From positions 186,001 to 250,000 of the forward strand of contig CAWIJO010000010.1 of NCBI GenBank assembly GCA_963836355.1: DNA of 64,000 bases. Direction: 5' to 3'. The DNA comes from Palsa-506 sp963836355 (GTDB taxonomy: Bacteria; Actinomycetota; Actinomycetes; Streptosporangiales; Streptosporangiaceae). The notes below the pieces were generated by a model that saw only the letters and a program-made list of their open reading frames with translations, did not search any database and was not told the DNA's origin. Below, one piece after another: positions 34,687 to 43,735 of this stretch (the stretch's first letter is position 1; each line of letters begins with the position of its first letter). Position numbers and translations under genes: made by a program.

Positions 34687-36098
34687 CAACGACGACGACT
34701 CACCCCGAGCTCGACGGGCTCGGCAGCTATAAGTTCGGCTGGGCCGACTCGGACATGGCAGGCGCGGCGGCAAAGCGCGGCCTGTCCGAGGACGTCGTCC
34801 GCAACATCTCGACGCTGAAGGACGAGCCGGACTGGATGCTGGAACTGCGGCTGAAGGGACTCAAGCTGTTCCGCCGCAAGCCGATGCCGAGCTGGGGCTC
34901 CGACCTGTCCGGCATCGACTTCGAGAACATCAAGTACTTCGTCAGGTCGACCGAGAAGCAGGCGGGGAGCTGGGAAGAGCTGCCCGCCGACATCAAGAAC
35001 ACCTACGACCGGCTCGGCATCCCCGAGGCCGAGAAGCAGCGCCTGGTAGCTGGCGTGGCCGCGCAGTATGAAAGCGAAGTCGTCTACCACAAGATCCGCG
35101 AGGACCTCGAGGACAAGGGCGTCATCTTCAAGGACACCGACACGGCGCTGCGCGAGCATCCGGAGCTGTTCCAGGAGTACTTCGCCACCGTAATCCCGGT
35201 GGGCGACAACAAGTTCGCCGCGCTCAACACGGCGGTCTGGTCCGGCGGCAGCTTCATCTACGTGCCCAAGGGCGTGCACGTGGACATCCCGCTGCAGGCC
35301 TATTTCCGGATCAATACCGAGAACATGGGCCAGTTCGAGCGGACACTGATCATCGTCGACGAGGGCGCCAGCGTGCACTACGTCGAGGGCTGCACGGCGC
35401 CGATCTACTCCTCAGACTCGTTGCACTCGGCGGTCGTCGAGATCATCGTGAAGGCCGGCGCGCATTGCCGCTACACCACGATCCAGAACTGGTCGAACAA
35501 CGTATACAACCTGGTCACCAAGCGCGCCGTAGCGCAGGCAGGCGCGAGCATGGAGTGGGTAGACGGCAACATCGGCTCCAAGGTCACGATGAAGTACCCG
35601 GCGGTCTACCTGATGGGCGAGCACGCCAGGGGCGAGACGCTGTCGGTGGCCTTCGCGGGCACCGGCCAGCATCAGGACGCGGGCGCGAAGATGGTGCACT
35701 GCGCCCCGAACACCTCGTCCTCGATCGTGTCCAAGTCCGTGGCACGGGCCGGCGGCCGGACCTCCTACCGCGGCCTGGTCCAGGTACAGGAGGGCGCCGC
35801 GCATTCCAAGTCCACGGTGAAGTGCGACGCGCTGCTGGTGGACACGGTCAGCCGGTCGGACACCTATCCCTACGTGGACGTCCGCGAGGACGACGTCGAG
35901 ATGGGCCACGAGGCCACCGTCTCGAAGATCTCCGATGACCAGCTCTTCTACCTGATGAGCCGCGGGATGACCGAAGACGAGGCGGCGGCGACCATCGTCC
36001 GCGGGTTCGTCGAGCCGATCGCCCGCGAGCTGCCGATGGAGTACGCGATCGAGCTGAACCGGCTGATCGAGCTCCAGATGGAGGGGGCGGTCGGCTGA
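34683..36098 (+). CDS. sufB: Fe-S cluster scaffold SufB
   Basis: 471 aa, full length. SufB signatures include FAALNTAVWSGGSFIYVPKG, VHYVEGCTAPIYSSDSLHSA and the C-terminal core with DALLVDTVSRSDTYPYVDVR and GMTEDEAAATIVRGF. It forms the SufBCD scaffold where clusters are assembled from SufSU-derived sulfur. Start overlaps sufR; stop overlaps the sufD ATG (TGATG). First and best conserved gene of the assembly operon. Confidence 0.97.
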   Translation: MTTTTTHPELDGLGSYKFGWADSDMAGAAAKRGLSEDVVRNISTLKDEPDWMLELRLKGLKLFRRKPMPSWGSDLSGIDFENIKYFVRSTEKQAGSWEELPADIKNTYDRLGIPEAEKQRLVAGVAAQYESEVVYHKIREDLEDKGVIFKDTDTALREHPELFQEYFATVIPVGDNKFAALNTAVWSGGSFIYVPKGVHVDIPLQAYFRINTENMGQFERTLIIVDEGASVHYVEGCTAPIYSSDSLHSAVVEIIVKAGAHCRYTTIQNWSNNVYNLVTKRAVAQAGASMEWVDGNIGSKVTMKYPAVYLMGEHARGETLSVAFAGTGQHQDAGAKMVHCAPNTSSSIVSKSVARAGGRTSYRGLVQVQEGAAHSKSTVKCDALLVDTVSRSDTYPYVDVREDDVEMGHEATVSKISDDQLFYLMSRGMTEDEAAATIVRGFVEPIARELPMEYAIELNRLIELQMEGAVG

Positions 36099-37237
36099 TG
36101 GCTAGCCTCCAGGGGGCCGCCGAATCATCGGCCCCCGTCTCCAGGCTGCACGAGCTGCGATCCTACGATCCGGCCGACTTCGGCGTGCCGTCCGGCCGCG
36201 AGGAGGAGTGGCGGTTCACCCCGCTGCGCCGGCTGCGCGGGCTGCATAGTGACGCAGTGCTTGACACCGGCAAAGTCGGTATCACAGTCGATGCCGACCC
36301 ACGGGTCGCCGTTGAGCTCGGGCAACACGGCGACCCGCGGCTCGGCACCGCCTGCGTCCCTGCCGACCGGGTTAGCGCCAGGGCGTTTGAATCATTCCGT
36401 GAGGCGACCGTGCTCACGGTCCCTGAGGGCCTGGAGAGCACGAGACCCACGTGGGTCGGGATTCGCGGGGAGGATGCCGCCGGGGCGGCAGCAGGGCACC
36501 TCGTGGTGGACGTCAAGCCGAACGCCAGGGCTGTGGTGGTGCTTGAGTACACCGGGTCGGCGACGTATGCGGAGAATGTCGAGCTCGTGGTGGGGGACGG
36601 CGCGTCACTGGCCGTAGTCGCGCTGCAGAACTGGGCTGACGATGCGGTGCATCTATCGCACCACTACCTCCAGGTCGGCCGGGACGCCCGGGTCACGCAC
36701 ACCGCGGTGACGCTGGGCGGCAGCGTGGTCCGGCTCGCCCCGTCGGTCCGGTACGCGGGCCCCGGCGGCGAGGCCGAGCTGCGCGGGCTGTACTTCGCCG
36801 ACGCCGGGCAGCACCTGGAGCACCGGCTGCTTGTCGATCACGGCGAGCGCAACTGCCGCAGCCGGGTGACCTACAAGGGCGCGCTGCAGGGCGCGGAGGC
36901 GCACGCGGTGTGGATCGGCGACGTGCTGATCCGGGCCGAGGCGACCGGCACCGACACCTACGAGTACAACCGGAACCTGGTGCTGACCGACGGCACCCGG
37001 GTGGACTCGGTGCCGAACCTGGAGATCCTGACCGGCGAGGTGGTCGGCGCCGGGCACGCCAGCGCCAGCGGGCGGCTGGAGGACCATCACCTGTTCTACC
37101 TGATGACCCGCGGCATCCCGGAGCCCGAGGCCAGGCGGCTGGTGATCCGCGGCTTCTTCGGCGAGCTGATCGCCCAGATCGAGGTGCCCGAGCTGCGCGA
37201 GCGGATTTCCGCGGCGGTGGAAGCGGAGCTGGCATGA
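36098..37237 (+). CDS. sufD: Fe-S cluster assembly protein SufD
   Basis: 379 aa beta-helix protein partnering SufB. C-terminal signatures are EAHAVWIGDVLIRAEATGTD, YEYNRNLVLTDGTRVDSVPN, LEDHHLFYLMTRGIPEPEAR and LVIRGFFGELIAQIEVPELR. The variable N-terminus holds REEEWRFTPLRRLRGL. It is coupled to sufB by 1 bp and to the Rieske gene by ATGA. Confidence 0.95.
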   Translation: MASLQGAAESSAPVSRLHELRSYDPADFGVPSGREEEWRFTPLRRLRGLHSDAVLDTGKVGITVDADPRVAVELGQHGDPRLGTACVPADRVSARAFESFREATVLTVPEGLESTRPTWVGIRGEDAAGAAAGHLVVDVKPNARAVVVLEYTGSATYAENVELVVGDGASLAVVALQNWADDAVHLSHHYLQVGRDARVTHTAVTLGGSVVRLAPSVRYAGPGGEAELRGLYFADAGQHLEHRLLVDHGERNCRSRVTYKGALQGAEAHAVWIGDVLIRAEATGTDTYEYNRNLVLTDGTRVDSVPNLEILTGEVVGAGHASASGRLEDHHLFYLMTRGIPEPEARRLVIRGFFGELIAQIEVPELRERISAAVEAELA

Positions 37238-37575
37238 CCGAGACCAGCACGTACGTGCGCGCCTGCGCGCTCGCCGACCTGCCAGCCGAAGGGGCGCTCG
37301 GGGTCGAGATCAACGACACCCCGGTGGCCATCGTCCGGGCCGGCGGCGAGGTGTTCGCGCTGCGGGACGTGTGCTCGCACGAGGAAGTCCCGCTATCCGA
37401 GGGCGATATCTACGACTGCACGGTGGAGTGCTGGCTGCACGGGTCCTGCTTCGACCTGCGCACCGGCCAGCCCACCGGCCCGCCGGCCACCAAGCCGGTG
37501 CCTACCTATTCAGTGAAGATCGACGGCGACGACGTCTACGTGGCGCTCGCCGGGCTACCAGACCAGGAGAGATGA
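37234..37575 (+). CDS. Rieske-type 2Fe-2S ferredoxin of the SUF operon
   Basis: 113 aa. The ligand motifs CSHEEVPLSEG and CWLHGSCFDL supply two Cys and two His for a Rieske cluster, as in NirD/HcaC-type ferredoxins. The frame extends upstream inside sufD, but the ATG at 37234 overlaps the sufD stop and matches the family length. Such a ferredoxin is standard between sufD and sufC in actinobacteria and probably supplies electrons for cluster assembly. Confidence 0.93.
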   Translation: MTETSTYVRACALADLPAEGALGVEINDTPVAIVRAGGEVFALRDVCSHEEVPLSEGDIYDCTVECWLHGSCFDLRTGQPTGPPATKPVPTYSVKIDGDDVYVALAGLPDQER

Positions 37576-38342
37576 TGTCCACCCTTGAGATCCGCGACCT
37601 GCACGTCAGCGTGACGGACGCGGCCGGCGAGAGCCAGCAGATCCTGCGTGGCGTGGACCTTGCCGTGCGGGCCGGGCAGACTCACGCGATCATGGGGCCG
37701 AACGGCTCCGGCAAGTCCACCCTGGCCTTCGCCATCGCCGGGCACCCCAAGTACCAGGTCACCCAGGGATCGGTCACCCTGGACGGCGAGGACGTGCTGG
37801 CCATGAGCGTGGACGCGCGCGCCAGGGCGGGCCTGTTCCTGGCGATGCAGTACCCGGCCGAGGTGCCGGGCGTGTCGGTGTCGAACTTCCTCCGCACCGC
37901 GATGACCGCGGTCCGCGGCGAGGCGCCCAAGCTCCGGGTTTTCCTGAAGGAGATGCGGGCCGCGATGGCCGCGCTGTCCATCGACCCGGTCTTCGCCGAG
38001 CGCAACGTCAACGAGGGCTTCTCCGGCGGTGAGAAGAAGCGGCACGAGATTCTCCAGCTCGAGCTGCTCGACCCGAAGATCGCGATCCTGGACGAGACGG
38101 ATTCCGGGCTGGACATCGACGCGCTGCGGGTAGTGGCCGACGGAGTCAACCGGTTCCGCGCCAAGGAGGGGCACGGCGTGCTGCTGATCACGCACTACAC
38201 GCGGATCCTGCGGTACGTGCAGCCGGACTTCGTGCACGTGTTCGTCGGCGGCCGGATTGTCAAGCAGGGCGGCCCCGAGCTGGCCGACGAGCTGGAGACC
38301 AGCGGCTACGAGCAGTTCATTCAGGCCGGGGCGACCGCATGA
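37575..38342 (+). CDS. sufC: SUF ATPase SufC
   Basis: 255 aa ABC-type ATPase. Walker A MGPNGSGKSTLAFAIAGH, signature GFSGGEKKRHEILQ, Walker B IAILDETDSGLDIDALRV; the D after the Walker B aspartate is the SufC-typical TDSGLD. Drives the SufBCD complex. CAGGAGAG precedes two adjacent ATGs (37572, 37575); the second is used. Overlaps sufS by 4 bp. Confidence 0.96.
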   Translation: MSTLEIRDLHVSVTDAAGESQQILRGVDLAVRAGQTHAIMGPNGSGKSTLAFAIAGHPKYQVTQGSVTLDGEDVLAMSVDARARAGLFLAMQYPAEVPGVSVSNFLRTAMTAVRGEAPKLRVFLKEMRAAMAALSIDPVFAERNVNEGFSGGEKKRHEILQLELLDPKIAILDETDSGLDIDALRVVADGVNRFRAKEGHGVLLITHYTRILRYVQPDFVHVFVGGRIVKQGGPELADELETSGYEQFIQAGATA

Positions 38343-39631
38343 CGGCTACCGATCAGCTGACCGGCACGGCCGCGGGCACCTTCGACGTGGCCGCGATACG
38401 GGCGGACTTCCCGATCCTGGCCAGGACCGTGCGGGGCGGTAAGCCGCTCATCTACCTGGACTCCGGCGCCACCGCGCAGAAGCCGCGACAGGTGCTTGAC
38501 GCCGAGCGCGAGTTCTACACCGCGCACAACGCGGCCGCGCACCGCGGCGCGCACCTGCTCGGGGAGGAGGCGACCGACGCCTACGAGGGCGCCCGGGCCC
38601 GGGTAGCCGCGTTCATCGGCGCCGACCCCGGCGAGATCATCTTTACCAAGAGCGCGACCGAGGCGATCAACCTGGTCGCCTACGCGATGAGCAACGCCGC
38701 GACGGCCGGGCCGGCGGCTGCCAGGTTCCTCGTCGGCCCCGGCGACGAGGTGCTGGTCACCGAGATGGAGCACCACGCCAACCTGGTGCCGTGGCAGCAG
38801 CTGTGCCAGCGCACCGGCGCGACGCTCCGGTGGTTCGGCGTGACCCAGGACGGCCGGCTGGATCTGAGCGATGCCGCCGGGCTGATCAATGACCGGACGA
38901 AGGTCGTCGCCGTTACCCATCAGTCCAACGTCACCGGCACGGTCCCGCCGGTCGGCGAGATCGCCGCGCTGGCACACGCCCGCGGCGCGCTGGTGGTGGC
39001 CGACGGCGCCCAGTCGGTGCCGCACCGGCCGGTCGACGTGGCCGCGCTCGGCCCGGACTTCCTGGCGTTCTCCGCGCACAAGATGCTCGGCCCGTCCGGC
39101 GTCGGAGTGCTGTGGGGCAGGCGCGGGCTGCTCGAGGCGATGCCGCCGTTCATCTCCGGCGGCTCGATGATCGAGATCGTCCGGATGGAGGGCTCCACAT
39201 TCCTGCCGCCGCCGGAGCGGTTCGAGGCCGGGGTGCCCGCCGCGGCCCAGGCGGTCGGCCTGGCCGCGGCGTGCGACTACTTGGACGCGCTCGGCATGCC
39301 CGCGGTGGCCGCGCACGAGGAGGAACTGACCGCCCGCGCGCTCGATGCGCTGGCCGCGGTTCCCGGGGTGCGAATCCTGGGCCCGCTGAGCACAGCGGAC
39401 CGAGGCGGCGCGGTGTCCTTCACGGTGGACGGGATACATCCGCATGACGTCGGCCAGGTACTCGACGATCTCGGGATCGCGGTCCGGACCGGGCATCACT
39501 GCGCCTGGCCGCTGCACCGCGCGCTCGGCGCGCAGGCGAGCACCCGGGCGACGTTCTACGTGTATAACACGGCCGACGAGGTGGACGCGCTGGCCGACGG
39601 CGTGCGCCAGGCGCAGAAGTTCTTCGCGTGA
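38339..39631 (+). CDS. sufS: Cysteine desulfurase SufS
   Basis: 430 aa PLP enzyme, group II. The PLP lysine is in FLAFSAHKMLGPSGVGVLWG near residue 244; the substrate-cysteine loop is VRTGHHCAWPLHRALG near residue 385. ATEAINLVAYA and ADGAQSVPHRPVDV bind the cofactor. It supplies persulfide to SufU. About 65 bp separate it from sufU, the largest gap in the operon. Confidence 0.96.
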   Translation: MTATDQLTGTAAGTFDVAAIRADFPILARTVRGGKPLIYLDSGATAQKPRQVLDAEREFYTAHNAAAHRGAHLLGEEATDAYEGARARVAAFIGADPGEIIFTKSATEAINLVAYAMSNAATAGPAAARFLVGPGDEVLVTEMEHHANLVPWQQLCQRTGATLRWFGVTQDGRLDLSDAAGLINDRTKVVAVTHQSNVTGTVPPVGEIAALAHARGALVVADGAQSVPHRPVDVAALGPDFLAFSAHKMLGPSGVGVLWGRRGLLEAMPPFISGGSMIEIVRMEGSTFLPPPERFEAGVPAAAQAVGLAAACDYLDALGMPAVAAHEEELTARALDALAAVPGVRILGPLSTADRGGAVSFTVDGIHPHDVGQVLDDLGIAVRTGHHCAWPLHRALGAQASTRATFYVYNTADEVDALADGVRQAQKFFA

Positions 39632-39695
39632 TGCGGGCGGAGCATGTGACGATGACGGAACACCAGGACACTGCCGTGTCGTTCAAGGCGTTGTG

Positions 39696-40265
39696 ATGCA
39701 GCTCCAGTCGATGTACCAGGAGATCATCCTGGACCACTACCGCAAGCCGAAGAACAAGGGCCTGCGGGAGCCCTATGACGCCCAGGTGCACCACGTGAAC
39801 CCGACCTGCGGTGACGAGGTGACGCTGCGGGTGGCGCTGCGGGACGCCGACGGCGAGCCTGCCGTGGCCGACGTGTCCTATGACGCGATTGGCTGCTCGA
39901 TCAGCCAGGCCAGCGCCTCGATGATGACCGAGATGATCATCGGCAAGACGGTGCGCGAGGCGATGGGCCTGAGCGGTGAGTTCCTCGCGCTGATGCAGTC
40001 CAGGGGCGACGGCGAGCCGGACGAGGACAAGCTCGGCGACGCGGTCGCGTTCGCCGGCGTGTCCAAGTACCCGGCCAGGATCAAGTGCGCCCTGCTCGGC
40101 TGGATGGCCTGGAAGGACGCCACCGCCCAGGCCCTCGACAGCCCGGCAGGCAAGCCGTCCGGAAACGGCAGGGCCGGAAACGGCAGCACAGGCAACGGCG
40201 GCACAGCCAACGGCAGTGCCGGAAACGGCCGGATCGCCGCTGACGCGGCCAGGGAGCAGAAATGA
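39696..40265 (+). CDS. sufU: Sulfurtransfer scaffold SufU
   Basis: 189 aa. Zinc/sulfur cysteines are in NPTCGDEVTLRV, YDAIGCSISQASASM and ARIKCALLGWMAWKD, as in SufU. It accepts persulfide from SufS. After residue 150 there is a Gly/Asn-rich tail with imperfect repeats (GNGRAGNGSTGNGG), encoded by short DNA repeats at about 40159-40230 and not part of the fold. The ATG at 39696 is used; an adjacent GTG is possible. Overlaps sufT by 4 bp. Confidence 0.93.
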   Translation: MQLQSMYQEIILDHYRKPKNKGLREPYDAQVHHVNPTCGDEVTLRVALRDADGEPAVADVSYDAIGCSISQASASMMTEMIIGKTVREAMGLSGEFLALMQSRGDGEPDEDKLGDAVAFAGVSKYPARIKCALLGWMAWKDATAQALDSPAGKPSGNGRAGNGSTGNGGTANGSAGNGRIAADAAREQK

Positions 40266-40609
40266 CGGAGAACGCGGCCGGGATCGCCGGCCAGGAACTT
40301 GACCAGGAGACCGAGGATCTGCTCGAGGCGATGCGGGACGTGGTGGACCCCGAGCTCGGCGTCAACGTGGTGGATCTCGGGCTCGTCTACGGCGTAACCG
40401 TCGGCGATGACCGGGTAGCGACCATCGACATGACGCTGACCAGCGCAGCCTGCCCGCTGACCGACGTCATCGAGGACCAGACCAGGCAGGCCCTGGAAGG
40501 CCTGGTCAACGACTTCCGGATCAACTGGGTCTGGCTGCCGCCATGGGGCCCCGACAAGATCACCGAGGATGGCCGGGAGCAGCTCCGCGCCCTCGGCTTC
40601 AACGTCTAG
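40262..40609 (+). CDS. sufT: SufT/MIP18 (DUF59) Fe-S assembly factor
   Basis: 115 aa. VVDPELGVNVVDLGLVYGV and MTLTSAACPLTDVIEDQ are the DUF59 core including its conserved cysteine. It helps deliver Fe-S clusters in the SUF route. Last gene of the operon, overlapping sufU by 4 bp. No strong terminator is seen directly after it. Confidence 0.94.
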   Translation: MTENAAGIAGQELDQETEDLLEAMRDVVDPELGVNVVDLGLVYGVTVGDDRVATIDMTLTSAACPLTDVIEDQTRQALEGLVNDFRINWVWLPPWGPDKITEDGREQLRALGFNV

Positions 40610-40741
40610 CCGCCCCGCCCCGGCGGCGCGCTGACCGGCCGGCGGCCAGCCCTCCGGCCCGGGCCGGACAGCTACGCCTACGGCCCGTTAAGGATGTTTC
40701 TTCGCATGCTCAACGGGGGATCCGCTAGCCTGGATGTCGTC

Positions 40742-40786
40742 ATGATGCGCGCGCTGCTTCTTCGCTGCCGCGGCGAGGCCCGGTAA
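40742..40786 (+). CDS. leuA leader peptide
   Basis: A 14-codon frame, MMRALLLRCRGEAR then TAA, with three consecutive leucine codons (CTG CTT CTT), 85 nt before leuA. Leucine-rich leaders upstream of leuA are described in actinobacteria and control it by attenuation. A second ATG at 40745 may also serve as start. Confidence 0.75.
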   Translation: MMRALLLRCRGEAR

Positions 40787-40792
40787 CCACTC

Positions 40793-40833
40793 CGGTCGGC
40801 CCCTCGTCGCGGGCCGTTCTGCTGCGCCGACCG
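40793..40833 (+). promoter_or_regulatory. Stem-loop of the leuA attenuator
   Basis: CGGTCGGC (40793-40800) and GCCGACCG (40826-40833) are perfect 8-bp arms around a 25-nt loop, seven bases past the leader stop codon and ending 38 bp before leuA. Ribosome stalling on the leader could change its folding. Confidence 0.6.
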
Positions 40834-40871
40834 ACTCCCCTTTCCGGTCATATCCCAGGAGCAGCCGCGTC

Positions 40872-42623
40872 ATGAGCAATCCGAATAGCCAGCGCCAGTC
40901 CGGCATGCCGTGCCACCGGTACCGGCCCTTCCCCGCGATCGACCTGCCGGACCGGCAGTGGCCGACGCGTACCATCACCGCCGCGCCGCGGTGGCTGTCA
41001 ACCGACCTGCGGGACGGCAACCAGGCACTGATCGACCCGATGAACGCGGCCCGCAAGCATGCGATGTTCGACCTCCTGGTCCGGCTGGGCTACAAGGAGA
41101 TTGAGGTCGGTTTCCCGGCGGCCAGCCAGACCGATTTCGACTTCATCCGCAGCCTGATCGAGAGTGACTCGGTACCCGGGGACGTCCGCATCTCCGTGCT
41201 GACCCAGGCGCGCGAGGAGCTGATCGACCGGACCGTACAGTCGCTGATTGGTGCGCCGCAGGCGACGGTGCACCTGTACAACGCCGCGGCGCCGATGTTC
41301 CGCCGGGTAGTGTTCGGCTGGGATGGCGACGGGCGCGCCGAGTGCAAGTCGGTGGCTGTCGAGGGCACCCGCGCGGTCATGAAGTTCGCCGAGACCTACC
41401 TGCCAGGCACCGACTTCGGCTATGAGTACTCGCCGGAGATCTTCATGGACACCGAGCTTGATTTCTCGCTGGAGATCTGCGAGGCGGTGATGGACGTCTG
41501 GCAGCCCGGCCCGGACCGGGAGATCGTGCTGAACCTGCCCTGCACGGTCGAGCGGTCGACGCCGAATGTCTACGCCGACCAGATCGAGTGGATGAGCCGG
41601 CAGCTCAGCCGGCGCGAGCACATCGCGCTGTCCGTGCACACGCACAACGACCGCGGCACGGCGACCGCGGACGCCGAACTCGCGATGCTGGCCGGCGCGC
41701 AGCGGATCGAGGGCTGCCTGTTCGGCAACGGCGAGCGATCCGGCAACGTCGACCTGGTGACGCTCGGGCTGAACCTGTACAGCCAGGGCATCGACCCGAT
41801 GATCGACTTCAGCGACATCGACGAGATCCGCCGCACTGCCGAGTACTGCAACCGGATCGGCGTGCACGAGCGGCATCCCTACGCGGGCGACCTGGTGTAC
41901 ACGTCGTTCTCCGGCTCGCACCAGGACGCGATCAAGAAGGGCTTCGACGAGCTGGAGCAGGTGGCCGCCGAGGCGGGCAGGCCGGCCAGCGAGCTGCCGT
42001 GGGCGATGCCGTACCTGCCGATCGATCCCAAGGACGTCGGCCGGTCCTACGAGGCAGTGATCCGGGTCAACTCGCAGTCGGGCAAGGGCGGCGTCGCCTA
42101 CATCATGAAGGCCGACCACAACCTGGACTTGCCGCGCCGGCTGCAGATCGAGTTCAGCCACGTCATCCAGCGGCATACCGACGGCGAAGGCGGTGAGGTG
42201 GACGCGCCGCAGATGTGGCAGATTTTCGCCAGCGAGTACCTCGACGCTGACCCGTTCGAGCTGGTCAGGTTCTCCTCGGTAAGCGAAAACGGGGTTGAAC
42301 AGATCACCGCGACAGTGCGTGCGTTCGGCGCCGAGCACGCCCTGAGCGGCGTCGGCAACGGCCCCATCGCCGCGTTCTGCTCGGCGTTGTCCGTGATCGA
42401 TCTCGGCCTCGGCGGGGTGAGCGTGCGGGTGCTCGACTACGCCGAGCACGCGCTCACGGCCGGCCGCGACGCGGAGGCCGCGGCCTACCTGGAGATCCAG
42501 GCCGGCGACCGGGTGCTGTGGGGCGTCGGCATCAGCGAGTCGATCGTGCATGCGTCGCTGCGCGGCGTGATCAGCGCGCTGAACCGGCTCGCCCGGGACC
42601 GGGACGTCGCCAGGCGGCGGTAA
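40872..42623 (+). CDS. leuA: 2-isopropylmalate synthase
   Basis: 583 aa, first committed step of leucine synthesis (acetyl-CoA plus 2-oxoisovalerate). Catalytic motifs WLSTDLRDGNQALIDPM near residue 42, LSVHTHNDRGTATADAELAM near 255 and CLFGNGERSGNVDLVTLGLN near 280. The C-terminal allosteric domain (FSSVSENGVEQITATVRAFG) confers leucine feedback. Length and start fit the long actinobacterial type. Preceded by leader peptide and stem-loop, followed by two hairpins. Confidence 0.97.
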   Translation: MSNPNSQRQSGMPCHRYRPFPAIDLPDRQWPTRTITAAPRWLSTDLRDGNQALIDPMNAARKHAMFDLLVRLGYKEIEVGFPAASQTDFDFIRSLIESDSVPGDVRISVLTQAREELIDRTVQSLIGAPQATVHLYNAAAPMFRRVVFGWDGDGRAECKSVAVEGTRAVMKFAETYLPGTDFGYEYSPEIFMDTELDFSLEICEAVMDVWQPGPDREIVLNLPCTVERSTPNVYADQIEWMSRQLSRREHIALSVHTHNDRGTATADAELAMLAGAQRIEGCLFGNGERSGNVDLVTLGLNLYSQGIDPMIDFSDIDEIRRTAEYCNRIGVHERHPYAGDLVYTSFSGSHQDAIKKGFDELEQVAAEAGRPASELPWAMPYLPIDPKDVGRSYEAVIRVNSQSGKGGVAYIMKADHNLDLPRRLQIEFSHVIQRHTDGEGGEVDAPQMWQIFASEYLDADPFELVRFSSVSENGVEQITATVRAFGAEHALSGVGNGPIAAFCSALSVIDLGLGGVSVRVLDYAEHALTAGRDAEAAAYLEIQAGDRVLWGVGISESIVHASLRGVISALNRLARDRDVARRR

Positions 42624-42640
42624 ACCCGCTGCACGCACGG

Positions 42641-42666
42641 GCCGGCGTTTCCGCGGAAACGCCGGC
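42641..42666 (+). terminator. Perfect hairpin after leuA
   Basis: GCCGGCGTTTCC and GGAAACGCCGGC are exact 12-bp complements separated by GC, 18 nt past the leuA stop. Probable terminator; there is no T-run. Confidence 0.75.
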
Positions 42667-42671
42667 TCACC

Positions 42672-42701
42672 CCCGGCCTCCCCGATCCGGGGGAGGCCGG
42701 G
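42672..42701 (+). terminator. Second hairpin between leuA and prk
   Basis: CCCGGCCTCCCC (42672-42683) and GGGGAGGCCGGG (42690-42701) are 12-bp arms with a 6-nt loop. Together with the hairpin before it, it insulates prk from leuA transcription. Confidence 0.65.
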
Positions 42702-42765
42702 CGGCCGATACCCGCCTAAGCTGGTATTTCAGCGCTAGCGGCGCCAAACCGGCGGAGGTGGGGTC

Positions 42766-43719
42766 ATCCCCGACAAGGACATCCGGCTGCGCCGCAGCGA
42801 TACCGCGCCGCCCGGGCGGCGCCGCCCGGTCATGCTCGCGATCGCCGGGGACAGCGCCGCGGGCAAGACGACGCTGACCCGCGGCCTCGCTGAGGCACTC
42901 GGCGCCGACCGGGCCACCGCCATCTGCGTGGACGACTACCACCGTTACGACCGCGAAGAACGCCGGGACATCCCGTTCACGGTACTGAACCCGGCCTGCA
43001 ACTACATCGAGGTGATGGAGCAGCATCTGCAGCTGCTGGCGATGGGCAGGCCGATCCTGAAGCCGGTCTATGACCATTCCACCGGCAGGCTGACCCGGCC
43101 GGTGCTGATAGAGCCGCGCGAATTCGTGCTGGTCGAAGGACTGCTGCCGCTGCATACCAAGCTGGCCAGGGCGTGTTTCGACATCGCCGTCTACCTCGAT
43201 CCGCCAGAGGACGTACGGAAGGGCTGGAAGCTGCGGCGGGACTGCGCCGACCGCGGCTACGCCGAGGCCGAGGTGCTGGCCGAACTGGCCAGGCGGGAAC
43301 CGGATTCGGCCGCATTCATCCGCCCGCAGCGGCAGCGAGCCGACATCTCGATCCGGTTCGCCCCGGTGGCCGGCCGGGCCGATCCGACGGATACCCCGCT
43401 GTCGGCGGAGATCATGCTCAGGCCCACGATCCAGCATCCTGCCTGGTCACCCGTGCTGACCGAGGACGACAAGCGCGCAGCACACCTGAAACTGATCAGG
43501 GACTGTGACGGCCGTCCGGTGGACGCGCTGCACATCCACGGGTACGTGCCGCGCGAGGACTCCAGGATCATCGAGAAGGCGATCTGGGCGCAGCTGTCCC
43601 TCGACCATGGCCAGGCTGTGCCTGAGACGCTCGGCATCCTCGGCACTGGGCGGCGCAGCGAGCCGCTGGCGATCGCGCAGCTGCTGCTGCTGTGGCACCT
43701 GCTCGAGGCGCAGGCGTGA
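42766..43719 (+). CDS. prk: Phosphoribulokinase
   Basis: About 317 aa from the proposed start. P-loop LAIAGDSAAGKTTLTRGL, then CVDDYHRYDREERRDIPFT, CNYIEVMEQHLQLLAMG, EFVLVEGLLPLHTKLARACF and DALHIHGY; this is the actinobacterial phosphoribulokinase/uridine kinase-like group. It phosphorylates ribulose-5-P to the RuBisCO substrate. The first ATG (42832) would start at the P-loop strand itself and has no RBS. The frame is open upstream, and GGAGG at 42754-42758 stands 7 nt before an ATC at 42766, giving the N-terminus seen in relatives. An ATC start is therefore proposed; if wrong, the CDS starts at 42832. Its link with the RuBisCO genes 3.5 kb away supports kinase specificity. Confidence 0.85.
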   Translation: MPDKDIRLRRSDTAPPGRRRPVMLAIAGDSAAGKTTLTRGLAEALGADRATAICVDDYHRYDREERRDIPFTVLNPACNYIEVMEQHLQLLAMGRPILKPVYDHSTGRLTRPVLIEPREFVLVEGLLPLHTKLARACFDIAVYLDPPEDVRKGWKLRRDCADRGYAEAEVLAELARREPDSAAFIRPQRQRADISIRFAPVAGRADPTDTPLSAEIMLRPTIQHPAWSPVLTEDDKRAAHLKLIRDCDGRPVDALHIHGYVPREDSRIIEKAIWAQLSLDHGQAVPETLGILGTGRRSEPLAIAQLLLLWHLLEAQA

Positions 43720-43735
43720 TGCGGAACTGGCCAGG

